Assembly (NCBI GenBank): GCA_017795105.1
Contig: CP051247.1
Coordinates: forward strand, 5,160,001 to 5,224,000
DNA from: Planctomycetaceae bacterium
GTDB taxonomy: Bacteria; Planctomycetota; Planctomycetia; Planctomycetales; Planctomycetaceae
Length of the DNA stretch: 64,000 nucleotides
Direction of reading: 5' to 3'
Both the position numbers and the translations under genes were made by a program. Below are positions 17,131 to 25,287 of the stretch, piece after piece; within the stretch, counting starts at the first letter, position 1, and each line of letters begins with the position of its first letter. Under the pieces are notes generated by a model, which was not told where the DNA came from, made no database searches, and saw only the letters and a program-made list of their open reading frames with translations.

Positions 17131-20100
17131 TCACGGTTTGAGCGGCAGAATGGGGAAGCTGTTTCCCTTGGAGTAGGAGTGGACGTCGTGGCGGCGGCCG
17201 AAGTAGCTTTCCATCAGTCGCGGCACGCGGCCGGCTGCGTAGGTGATCCAGTCGTTCACCTCGGCCACGCCATCTGGATTGTTTGTCGTCATGGGCTCTC
17301 CCACTAGAGGACCACCATCGACACCCTCGAAGGCGGCCAGAAGTGTGTAGGACAACACACCATGACGCAGTTCGTCCACTTCCTGCGCTTTTGACGTCGC
17401 AGCAGCAGCTGCGATCGTATAGATCCCCGAAGAACGAGACTGCCGCTCGATCGCGCCTCGGAACTGGAATGGATCCCGAGCCTTGTTGGCATCCAGTAAT
17501 GCAAAGTAACGATCGGCTGATGTGACGGCTCCTCCCGCGTAACACGTATCCAGAATCAGAACGCGCTTCAGCGCCGGACTCCTCGTCATCCAGCCATAGA
17601 TGCGATCGTGAGGGATACCTCCCTGGCGAATCGCTTCGTCGATGTCTCCGAATTCAGGAATCTGAATGTCATATGGTAGGAAGAAATAACGCTGTCCCAC
17701 CATCTTCCCGTGGCCAGACAGCAGCACCATCAGAACGTCCTGCGGCTCGGCCTTCTCACGAACTTTTTCCATCGCCGCGTGCAGATTCTCCGAGGTCGCT
17801 TTGGAGTCAGTTAACAACTGGACATGCACCGACTCGTAAAGCGACGATCCCCGCGTGCGGCACAGCGCTGCAATCTGAGTGGCGTCATTGTCGGCATAGC
17901 TTAGATCGAGCGGATCGTGCTGGTAGTCGCTGACACCCACAGCAACGACAAACAATTTGGCACGATCCAGCGGCTTCTCGTACTTCAGGACGAGTTCGGC
18001 AGGTTCCGCTTCCATCGAGCCATCCCGGCAAAAGGCCGTGGCTCTTAATCGGTTCTCTCCTTCAACCAGGTCAACAAAGAACTCGCGTGTCACGCCGTCT
18101 TCGTTGCGGATCTCTTCGCCTTGCGTGATCAATCGGGCGCCGTTGTGGTACAGGCGGAGGCCGGAGATCCCGCCTCCCTGATCGGTCGCGGTGACCTTGA
18201 AGGAAACCCGACGACTTCCGGCCTCTTCGGGGTTTGTTCTGGCGAGGGTGACGGTTGGAGGCGGAATGAGACCGATTGCCTGCTCCGGCAGGGGCCGCTC
18301 GCCGGCCGCAATGCTTGCAAGCAGGCCAGGGCGGTAGAAGTCGTTAAAGAACCGATCGACCGGCACGACGTTGAGGCCGTCACCGATACGGAAGCAGACC
18401 TTCTGCATCGCCGCTTCCGTGCCATCAAAAAGACCCTCAGGCGTCACCGCCAGCCAGTCCTCTTCGCCGGCGGTCAGAAGCCTGAGCAGCTCTTTTCCCG
18501 TCGGGACATCATAGAACGATACAGCATTTCCTTTGACGCGGGATACCGCTAATGTTTTGGAGTCAGGGCTGAAACAAATATTCTTCGCCACTGCCAGAGT
18601 GTGTTCTGGCTGCGAGGGCAGTAGTTTGCGGAGAAATGTTCCTTCGTGCGCGTCCCACAATTGAATTGTGCCGTTCTGCAGTCCGGCGGCAACAAAAGCT
18701 CCGTCCGAGCTGAAAGCCACGAATGAAACGGAATCTCCCGTATTGAGAATATTTAACAACTGGCCGGTCTCTGAGCTCCACAGTTTAACCGTATTGTCTT
18801 TGCTGCCAGATGCTACTATTTTGTCGTCGGTAGAAAAACAGATTGAAGCGACTTCTCGGTTATGGGATTTGTTGTCACCAGAAGCGAAGAAATCCACAAG
18901 TGAAGTAGAATGATCTCGCTCCGAAATCATCCATAGAGAGAGACTTCTGTTTCTAGAGAAGGCAGTGCAGAGTGTGTCGCAACTCATGGAATGGAATCGG
19001 CCAAGGCCCGGAGGGGGGTGAACAGTCTTCACAATCTTTTCAGAGCTAATATCGAATACTTGAAAAGAGACCCCAAATAAGTCTTTGCAGGCGATGAGGC
19101 GGTCACCGGACGGCGTGTATTTCAGTGCAACGAAATTTCCTGTAGGGCTCTCGTACTCGCCGGTTTTGATTCCACTGGTGACGTCTTGGACGCATATGGT
19201 GTTTCTTAGACCGAAGGCCAAGTGCTCTCCATCTGGGCTAAATGTTAGGGCCTGAACGGTGTCTGTAAATGTATCGTTCGTGTAGGTCATTTGTCCGGAA
19301 AGAAGGTCCCACAAAACGAGTCCGACAAGGCCCTTCTTATCGTTTCTCCATTTGTTGAATGCAGCTGCTAGGTGACTCCATTTGGGATTGAGAGACATAT
19401 CTGCCAGTTCCGAACCGTTAAAGTGTCCTGGCAGGACACAAAAGGTTCGTTTTCGGCTCGTGTCCCATATTTTTGTTGAATTGGCATAAGTGCCAATGAG
19501 TACGGTGGAGCCATCATTGGAAACGAGTGGAGATATGCATCCATCAGTGCCTTCTTTGTGTACTTCGATTGTTCTCCCTGTGGTAATGTTCCAACGTCTG
19601 ATCTCCCCATCATCATCAATTGAGAGTAACTCGCTGTCGTTATTGATAAATGCAATGCTATCGATACGTGCCCGGTGACCTTCTACGTCTTGCCGTAGTG
19701 GCTTTCCTGCCACGTCTAAAGTGCGGGTTAATCGACCGGTGTGAACGTTCCACAGGTCGATTGTGTTATCCTGCTTTCCGGCCGCAAGGGTGGCGCCGTC
19801 GTTGCTAAATGTGATACATCCAATGGAATTATCGATTCCTTCGTATTCACGGATTAGTTGCCCCGTCTTGACATCCCATGTGCTGGCGAGATGTTTTCTA
19901 GGTGCTTCAGTGAGGAATACGAAGACGTTTTCTCGTGGGGGTAGGTCTTTATCAATCTTGTTTTTATCAATCTTCACTGGGCAGCCGTTTGTGGCTATCA
20001 AGTTTCCGTTTGGGCTGAAGTCAATCGAGTGTACGGATTCACCGATTTCGAGTTCATGAATAACGCGTCGACGTGCGAAGTCCCAAATTCTTAACTTTCT

Positions 20101-20556
20101 GTCGTCTCCCCCAGATGCCAGAAGCGTACCATCTGGGCTGAAGGTAACATTCCGGATTGAGTCGTCGTGGTCGGTAAACTCGCAGATGTGTTTCCCGCTA
20201 TACACATCCCAAAGCGATACGGTGCCATCTGCGCCGCCAGATGCGAGGGTGTTTCCATCTGGGCTGAAAGCTAAGGAGAGCACGTAAAAGTTATGACCAT
20301 TCAGGGTTCGAAGCAAACGCCCGCTATTGAAGTCCCAAATCATGATTGATGAGTCGCTGCTGGAAGCAATTAAGCTTCGATTATGGTTCAAAGCCAGCGC
20401 GTTTACCCAGTCGGTATGTCCAAATTGCAGGACGACCTCGGGCTGATTGGAGCCGGGGCTACGGGGCGATCCGAGGAGGGCAATCGGTGACAGAGCGTCG
20501 AAAAATAGGCCGGATAATAAACAATAATGAAACAAGAAAACGTATCGAGTGCGCAT
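17131..20556 (-). CDS. Exported WD40-caspase protein (1141 aa)
   Basis: The N-terminus has a hydrophobic segment (about 5-29) that can serve as signal peptide. WD40 repeats fill about 40-690 (FGHTDWVNALALN, LAFSPDGNTLASG and similar blades). A beta-rich linker and a C14 caspase-like domain (about 870-1125) follow, with His949 in LLSGHG and Cys1005 in ILDTCYAGG. The last 430 residues are the same as in the 1606-residue protein except for two residues at the very end (PILPLKP here, PFLPLSP there), while the WD40 halves differ. It is the first caspase gene after the sigma/anti-sigma pair, 31 bp downstream. The inferred role is a protease with a WD40 sensor. Confidence 0.92.
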   Translation of the reverse strand: MRTRYVFLFHYCLLSGLFFDALSPIALLGSPRSPGSNQPEVVLQFGHTDWVNALALNHNRSLIASSSDSSIMIWDFNSGRLLRTLNGHNFYVLSLAFSPDGNTLASGGADGTVSLWDVYSGKHICEFTDHDDSIRNVTFSPDGTLLASGGDDRKLRIWDFARRRVIHELEIGESVHSIDFSPNGNLIATNGCPVKIDKNKIDKDLPPRENVFVFLTEAPRKHLASTWDVKTGQLIREYEGIDNSIGCITFSNDGATLAAGKQDNTIDLWNVHTGRLTRTLDVAGKPLRQDVEGHRARIDSIAFINNDSELLSIDDDGEIRRWNITTGRTIEVHKEGTDGCISPLVSNDGSTVLIGTYANSTKIWDTSRKRTFCVLPGHFNGSELADMSLNPKWSHLAAAFNKWRNDKKGLVGLVLWDLLSGQMTYTNDTFTDTVQALTFSPDGEHLAFGLRNTICVQDVTSGIKTGEYESPTGNFVALKYTPSGDRLIACKDLFGVSFQVFDISSEKIVKTVHPPPGLGRFHSMSCDTLCTAFSRNRSLSLWMISERDHSTSLVDFFASGDNKSHNREVASICFSTDDKIVASGSKDNTVKLWSSETGQLLNILNTGDSVSFVAFSSDGAFVAAGLQNGTIQLWDAHEGTFLRKLLPSQPEHTLAVAKNICFSPDSKTLAVSRVKGNAVSFYDVPTGKELLRLLTAGEEDWLAVTPEGLFDGTEAAMQKVCFRIGDGLNVVPVDRFFNDFYRPGLLASIAAGERPLPEQAIGLIPPPTVTLARTNPEEAGSRRVSFKVTATDQGGGISGLRLYHNGARLITQGEEIRNEDGVTREFFVDLVEGENRLRATAFCRDGSMEAEPAELVLKYEKPLDRAKLFVVAVGVSDYQHDPLDLSYADNDATQIAALCRTRGSSLYESVHVQLLTDSKATSENLHAAMEKVREKAEPQDVLMVLLSGHGKMVGQRYFFLPYDIQIPEFGDIDEAIRQGGIPHDRIYGWMTRSPALKRVLILDTCYAGGAVTSADRYFALLDANKARDPFQFRGAIERQSRSSGIYTIAAAAATSKAQEVDELRHGVLSYTLLAAFEGVDGGPLVGEPMTTNNPDGVAEVNDWITYAAGRVPRLMESYFGRRHDVHSYSKGNSFPILPLKP
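17153..18423. repeat. Right copy of the 1,271-bp caspase-domain direct repeat
   Basis: This is the partner of 4096-5366, same orientation, offset 13,057 bp. I found no difference in the lines compared, and translations of several internal frames in all phases agree as well. Both copies sit in the same reading frame at the 3' part of a WD40-caspase gene. Crossing over between them would delete 13,057 bp and leave one intact WD40-caspase gene. Confidence 0.93.
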
Positions 20557-20587
20557 TACAAGCTCCCAGAATGTATTCGTGTGTCGT

Positions 20588-21820
20588 TTATCTTTCTTGA
20601 ATTCGTCGTATGTCTTCTTTCAGGCTTCCGTCTCGCGTGTGCTCCATCAACTTGAGCCAGTGAGGTCTTGCCTCAGCCGGTTTTCCCATCGCCTCGAGAG
20701 AAATCGCTCGGTTCACCATTGCCTCAGTGAGTGTTGGATTTAATGCAAGTGCCTGTTCGAAAAAAGACGACGCTTTTTCGTAGTCACCGAGGGAGAATGC
20801 TACGATTCCCTGTCCCATTGCGGCATTTGTGTTTGCGGGATCCATCCGTCCGGCCGCAGCAAAATGATCGCTTGCAGCGGAGTAGTCTTCGACAGACAGA
20901 AGAAAGTGTCCGAAGTTGAGCCGAAGGGAGATGTCGTCTGGGAATTCGCGCACGGCATCCTCGTAGGCTTGCTGCACACCTTTCTGATGGGGTGTAAGCG
21001 TCTTGGGCTCAGCTGCGGGGCCGATCGATTTCGTCAGTGAGCGTCCGTCGAGGGTTACTGCCAGCAGCTGATCAAGTCTAAGTTGTGCAATTGCCCCAAC
21101 AAAGCTGCGTTCACCCCGTTCGGCTTGTAGTCTGAGGTTGGCCAGTTCAGCAGTGCGGGTAATCGCTTCGGCTTTCTGAGCAACCGATTTGGCTTGATCA
21201 AAGTCGCCCGCACGCAATGCCTCCACTCCAGCTTGTTTTGCCGCATCTTCGACGATTTGTGACAATTGCCGACGTGCCTGTGAGTCTTCTGTCTGCTGCA
21301 AGGCGATCAGCGCATCTCGTAACACCGAAGTGGGCTCGCCCTGCTGCAGTCGTTTCTGAAGAGCGATGACTTGTGATGGTCGTGTGGCTCCCGATCGGAA
21401 CACGATCAATCCGAGGGTACCTAATAGAAGGCAGGCGACCACGGTTGATATCAAAGGTCGATCGTTGGCTGCCGCCCCTCGTTTTGACACCATGTCTCTT
21501 CTCAACGGCGAGACCGCTGGTTCGTCTCCTATTAATGGTTGTGGCTCAATACCTTTCACCAGGGCAGCACCTGGAGTGAATATCCCATCGTTGATCCAGG
21601 AGTTCAATTCTTCGCAGCATTCGTGGCAGCCGGCGAGGTGTGTGACAATCCTCTTACGATCTGGCTCGGTGAGTTCCCCCAATGACCACATTTGAAGCAA
21701 AGGTTCGTCATCGATGATGTGGTCTCCCGCAGTTGCTGATGTGGCGTCGTCCAGCGCATTCTTTAGCATCTCTTGAATCGCCTCATCGAACAGTTCGGGG
21801 TTGTGATTCTCGCCACTCAT
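20588..21820 (-). CDS. Anti-sigma-like membrane protein with zinc finger and TPR repeats
   Basis: A 410-residue protein. The N-terminal cytoplasmic part carries the zinc-binding anti-sigma signature H-x3-C-x2-C (His61, Cys65, Cys68) in THLAGCHECCEELNSWI. One membrane segment follows at about 122-141 (STVVACLLLGTLGLIVF). The outer part holds a helical region (about 150-280) and three or so TPR units (about 290-400). The ATG overlaps the stop of the sigma-like gene (ATGA at 21817-21820), which means translational coupling. In the known family such proteins hold a sigma factor until a signal arrives outside the membrane; here the TPR part could read the state of the exported caspase proteins. 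That reading is an inference. Confidence 0.85.
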   Translation of the reverse strand: MSGENHNPELFDEAIQEMLKNALDDATSATAGDHIIDDEPLLQMWSLGELTEPDRKRIVTHLAGCHECCEELNSWINDGIFTPGAALVKGIEPQPLIGDEPAVSPLRRDMVSKRGAAANDRPLISTVVACLLLGTLGLIVFRSGATRPSQVIALQKRLQQGEPTSVLRDALIALQQTEDSQARRQLSQIVEDAAKQAGVEALRAGDFDQAKSVAQKAEAITRTAELANLRLQAERGERSFVGAIAQLRLDQLLAVTLDGRSLTKSIGPAAEPKTLTPHQKGVQQAYEDAVREFPDDISLRLNFGHFLLSVEDYSAASDHFAAAGRMDPANTNAAMGQGIVAFSLGDYEKASSFFEQALALNPTLTEAMVNRAISLEAMGKPAEARPHWLKLMEHTRDGSLKEDIRRIQER

Positions 21821-23151
21821 TGGAGCTCCTTTCCAGAGAGGCGTGAAGCGGCCGTGGACTCTTCATCGTTGATCAACGAGCCGAATAGAATTCCATTACG
21901 AAATGCATCGAAGAGTTCTATGAGGCACTCATCCGCTGCTCGCCCTTCAGTGCGAAAGAGAATCTCAAGCTCTCTTCGCAACCTCTTCTGGAGCTTTTCG
22001 ATTCGGCGTGCGACCGTCCCGGGATGGACGCCGAGAACTCCGGCAATTTCGGTCTTCGACTTGCCTTGCAGAATTAACCTGAGCAAGAGCTTTTCCTCGA
22101 TGGTCAAGGAACGGACAATCCGTTTGACCGCCTGTAAGAGCATTGACGTCTCTTCACGCTTATCGCTCGCAGGCGAATTGTTCGTCAAAGCCTCCGAAAG
22201 GGCATAGCATTTCGCATTTCTGCAGTTCTGCAGTTCGTTTCGCCATGCTGCTGTTTCCTCGGGAGTCAACAGCGAGGGAACAATTCGAATAAACGATCCA
22301 AGATCGGACTTCTCGTATCTGGTTTCGACGAGCACGACGAGCTCCTGAAACCGCTGCTCGCCCAAAGCGTTCTTTAGCGCATCGCGTCGTTCCCCGGGGG
22401 TCAAACCGCGGATCTCGCGGTGAATCGGCTGCTCCCCCCGCCGCAACTGTCTGCAATATCGTGACCAGGCACGACCAACGAAACCTCGAAGGCTCCCCGG
22501 CTCTCGGAACAGGTTCAGCTTTCCTGTTGCTACGAAGTCGTGGAAGAAACCTGACCAATAGTACTCGACATCGCGCGTGATGAAGACAGGAATGGACTTG
22601 AGATCTCTCGCCGAGGCACACTCACGGGCCATCGTAGCGATGGCCTGGCCACGCCGGCCACGCGAAACTTCAGGCCCCTCACATGCAGCGGTGACCAAGA
22701 GGTGTTCCCACAAGGGGTTTCCAATTCCGGCTTCGTATCCCCAGTGGACAACAAAGTTGATCTCCGCCGGAGCCTTTCGCAATTCACCATTAGGGGAAAC
22801 GCGCGTCCAACGCTCAGCAACGAACGGCCAGACCGACGCCGCGAAGGCTACCTCTTGCCCCGTAAGTGGAACAACGACACCGACGCCCCGGTCGCCTCCC
22901 GAAGGAGCGATATGATCGATATCGCAGTCAAACCGCCAGACTAGCTGCACCAGTTCTGCCGTGATTCGAGTGAAGTCTTCACTTACGCAGCCAAAGTGAC
23001 GAGCAAGTGACGCTCCATGAGTCGACACTGTGTCGACCAGCTTAACGAACCGTTCATCCTGAGCGACTTTTTTCATACGGAAGTCAATATGATGACGATC
23101 CGGCATGGCCCCACGCGGAGAACACGACTGCACCGCCCGCACCTTATTCAT
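21817..23151 (-). CDS. Sigma-70-family-like regulator with large unassigned N-terminal region
   Basis: About 444 residues from the start at 23151, which overlaps the preceding gene's stop by 8 bp; starts at 23106 and 23076 are also possible, and none has a clear ribosome binding site. The C-terminal part has a region-4 helix-turn-helix (about 347-395: LTIEEKLLLRLILQGKSKTE, then GVHPGTVARRIEKLQKRL). Around residues 180-215 (FREPGSLRGFVGRAWSRYCRQLRR) it resembles sigma region 2.3-2.4. The first 170 residues match no family I recognise and are much longer than in a usual ECF sigma factor. Its downstream neighbour is an anti-sigma-like protein with overlapping codons. I infer that it switches on the caspase run. 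Confidence 0.78.
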   Translation of the reverse strand: MNKVRAVQSCSPRGAMPDRHHIDFRMKKVAQDERFVKLVDTVSTHGASLARHFGCVSEDFTRITAELVQLVWRFDCDIDHIAPSGGDRGVGVVVPLTGQEVAFAASVWPFVAERWTRVSPNGELRKAPAEINFVVHWGYEAGIGNPLWEHLLVTAACEGPEVSRGRRGQAIATMARECASARDLKSIPVFITRDVEYYWSGFFHDFVATGKLNLFREPGSLRGFVGRAWSRYCRQLRRGEQPIHREIRGLTPGERRDALKNALGEQRFQELVVLVETRYEKSDLGSFIRIVPSLLTPEETAAWRNELQNCRNAKCYALSEALTNNSPASDKREETSMLLQAVKRIVRSLTIEEKLLLRLILQGKSKTEIAGVLGVHPGTVARRIEKLQKRLRRELEILFRTEGRAADECLIELFDAFRNGILFGSLINDEESTAASRLSGKELQ

Positions 23152-23437
23152 ACTGAAGAAAAATAGAACGACACTCTTTTTTATTCGGATCGGTAACGAT
23201 CGGCAAGCACGGAGTTGCTGGATCCGTCTCCCCAGTTGACTCGTTCGATGTAAGGGCCTCCGCCGATTCGGCTGCCTCGTCTTGGTTAACGCTTTCACCG
23301 GCAATTGCTTGTGAAATAGCAATCAGGCGTTGCTCGACCGCAATCAAAAATCGATTCTCTACACTGTACAGAACGAGCAGTGTAGCTGCGACTGTAAAAA
23401 TAAGCGTATTGAGTAACTCATCGTTATCCATGTCCAA
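23144..23437 (-). CDS. Small single-pass membrane protein heading the caspase run
   Basis: A 97-residue protein with an acidic start (MDMDNDELL), one membrane segment at about 10-26 (TLIFTVAATLLVLYSVE), a short amphipathic helix and an acidic, disordered tail with many Glu, Ser and Thr residues. I do not recognise the family. It is the first gene of the run, and its stop overlaps the preferred start of the sigma-like gene. It may take part in sensing or in holding the sigma/anti-sigma pair, but the sequence does not show this directly. Confidence 0.6.
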   Translation of the reverse strand: MDMDNDELLNTLIFTVAATLLVLYSVENRFLIAVEQRLIAISQAIAGESVNQDEAAESAEALTSNESTGETDPATPCLPIVTDPNKKECRSIFLQYE

Positions 23438-23524
23438 CTCCGACTCCGTGTGTTCGATACTGCATCACACCCGAAGAGAGCTCCGAGCCGTCGAGATATT
23501 GCGCCAATTCCCTCGCAGAATTCA

Positions 23525-23541
23525 TAAAACACCATGTTTTA
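23525..23541. promoter_or_regulatory. Perfect 7-3-7 palindrome upstream of the caspase run
   Basis: TAAAACA, the spacer CCA, then TGTTTTA. It stands 88-104 bp before the start codon of the first gene of the run, where an operator or promoter element would be expected. No matching second site was found in the window, so it could be chance. Confidence 0.3.
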
Positions 23542-23828
23542 GGTCATCCACCGTCAAAAGGGGGGCTCCTCAAGGGAGAGCTATCCGCAATTTGCAGCTC
23601 TGGCCTGCGAGGTGACGTACGGACAATGAGAACTCATCGAGGGGAGAACCTAGGCTGCGACATCTTCTAATCCATTTTGGCGAAACTTCACCGATTACAC
23701 CGCCAGATGCGCAAGTAAAGACTTGTTCGTCTTTCTGGGAAGGTAGCTGGGGGCCTACTAATTGGGAAAGTGGTCGTTGGGATCGAGTGCATCTACCGAT
23801 GATGATCTTGCTCGCAAGGGGGCATACA

Positions 23829-24244
23829 ATGAGTAAATCGTTTTCAGAACTTGAAGACTTCCTAAAACGTGAAGATCTCACGTACAGCGTGCTGCGTCGA
23901 AGACTCGGTCGTCGAACTGGGATTTGAAGGCATGCTTGGCAGTATTATTGTCCGCGTTTTTGCAGACGCTAAGGGTATGCTGCAGTTCTTTGTCTTGGCA
24001 CCAATCGCGATTTTTGGCGGGTGTCGTACAGAGATCGCCCGAGCGCTGACGCGAGCGAACTATGACATGAAGATCGGTAAGTTCGAGATGGACGATCGCC
24101 GATGGAAGCCTTCGTTTCCTTTCGATCCCACTGTTCAAAGAGACGCTGCCTGGAGACGAGTTGATTGATCTTGTTCTGCACGTTTCGGCTAATGATATGG
24201 GGCAGGTGTACGCAGGTGTTCATGTTCATTGTCTTTGCAATTGA
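23829..24244 (+). pseudogene. YbjN-like protein remnant, two frameshifts
   Basis: Three reading-frame pieces join to a YbjN-like domain. The first begins MSKSFSELEDFLKREDLTYS at 23829. The second, in the next frame, holds VVELGFEGMLGSIIVRVF and EIARALTRANYDMKIGKFEM (about 23905-24126). The third, in the third frame, reads LPGDELIDLVLHVSANDMG and ends at TGA 24242-24244. The order and the spacing fit YbjN_N/YbjN proteins (helper-like, type III chaperone fold), and each step needs one frame change. Two sequencing errors could give the same picture, but decay is simpler. Confidence 0.5.
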
Positions 24245-24407
24245 GCGTGCTGAGGAGGCGATTGCTCTGGTGGGAACATCCTGATCGTCAATAAGAAATC
24301 GTAGCCGCTTCTTATCGCGCCGGTTGTTGAGGTAGGAAGGTTGTTTTGCAAAGTCATTCAACTCAAAAAACCTGTAAGAGATCCTGCTAATAGCACTGGA
24401 GATTGAG

Positions 24408-24968
24408 GTGGTGCAATATTCCGTCCAAGACTGGTCGTTATTGAAGTCTGCCTGGTTCCGGCGTCCGACGGATGAATTTGGCGCATTCTCGAACATGGCG
24501 AAATCGTATCCATTGCGAGTTCAGTCATTCACCATCGGATCGTCGGAGCATCTGTACCAAGCGATGCGATACACTCACGAACCGGAAATCCAGCAATATG
24601 TGCTGAAGGCGAAGTCGCCAATGGCTGCGAAGAAGATTTCTCGTGACTGGAACGAATTCACGCGTTCAGATTGGATGGATATCCGCGTGGATGTAATGCG
24701 CTGGGCTCTTCACGTAAAACTGGCGAATCATTGGGAACGGTTTGGATGTCTGCTCCGGTCAACCGGAAATCGTCCGATTGTGGAGTGGTCCCGGCACGAC
24801 AATTTTTGGGGAGCTGGCCCAGTCACAGATGATGTTAATCGTGGACAGAACGTTCTCGGGAGATTGCTGACAGAACTTCGAGAGTCTTTTCTTGAGGATC
24901 CGCAAACTCTGCGGAAATTCCCGCAGCCACTCGTTCCGGATTCAAAGTTGGCGGGAGGCAGAATCTAG
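24408..24968 (+). CDS. NADAR/YbiA-like N-glycosidase
   Basis: A 186-residue protein starting with GTG (24408 or 24411), preceded by GGAG at a good distance. It has the NADAR pattern: FGAFSNM near residue 25, then SSEHLYQAMRY, the AKSPMAAKKISRDW helix, the VMRWALHVKL helix and the WSRHDNFWG loop. Known members (YbiA/RibX) cleave N-glycosidic bonds of riboflavin intermediates, and some remove ADP-ribose from guanine in DNA, opposing DarT toxins. No DarT-like or riboflavin gene is visible near it. It is the only clearly intact gene between the caspase run and the decayed genes, on the opposite strand. The family is well supported; the substrate is not. Confidence 0.88.
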   Translation: MVQYSVQDWSLLKSAWFRRPTDEFGAFSNMAKSYPLRVQSFTIGSSEHLYQAMRYTHEPEIQQYVLKAKSPMAAKKISRDWNEFTRSDWMDIRVDVMRWALHVKLANHWERFGCLLRSTGNRPIVEWSRHDNFWGAGPVTDDVNRGQNVLGRLLTELRESFLEDPQTLRKFPQPLVPDSKLAGGRI

Positions 24969-25287
24969 CTGTGACAGCATCACTTCTTGAGGAATATTGG
25001 CGGCCATGAGTACCAAATAGTAGGGCTAGCATCCGATGGCAACGCAAAGATAACATCCGAAGGCAGCTGAAATTCCTGTCCACCTTCGGGGCAGAGCTGT
25101 TCCGCTCGGGACGGCGCGCTCATGGGGGCTTGAAACCATTGGCATGCGAGCATACGACAGTCACTCCCCAGTTCGAATGGGTGGGCTCCATCTAAACACG
25201 ATCAACCCCCACACGGTATGCTCCCCGCAGCGCAGTGCAGCCAACTGGCACAATGTCGGACATGTTCGGGGAAAGTGCATTTGAGGA
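24969..25287. other. Gene-free stretch
   Basis: I looked here for the missing N-terminal nucleotidyltransferase part of the next gene and did not find a recognisable remnant in any frame. No hairpin, tRNA or repeat stands out. Confidence 0.4.

Noticed and set aside
4096..18423. The 1,271-bp repeats as an insertion sequence
   Set aside because: They encode the in-frame part of larger genes, and there is no transposase, terminal inverted repeat or target duplication.
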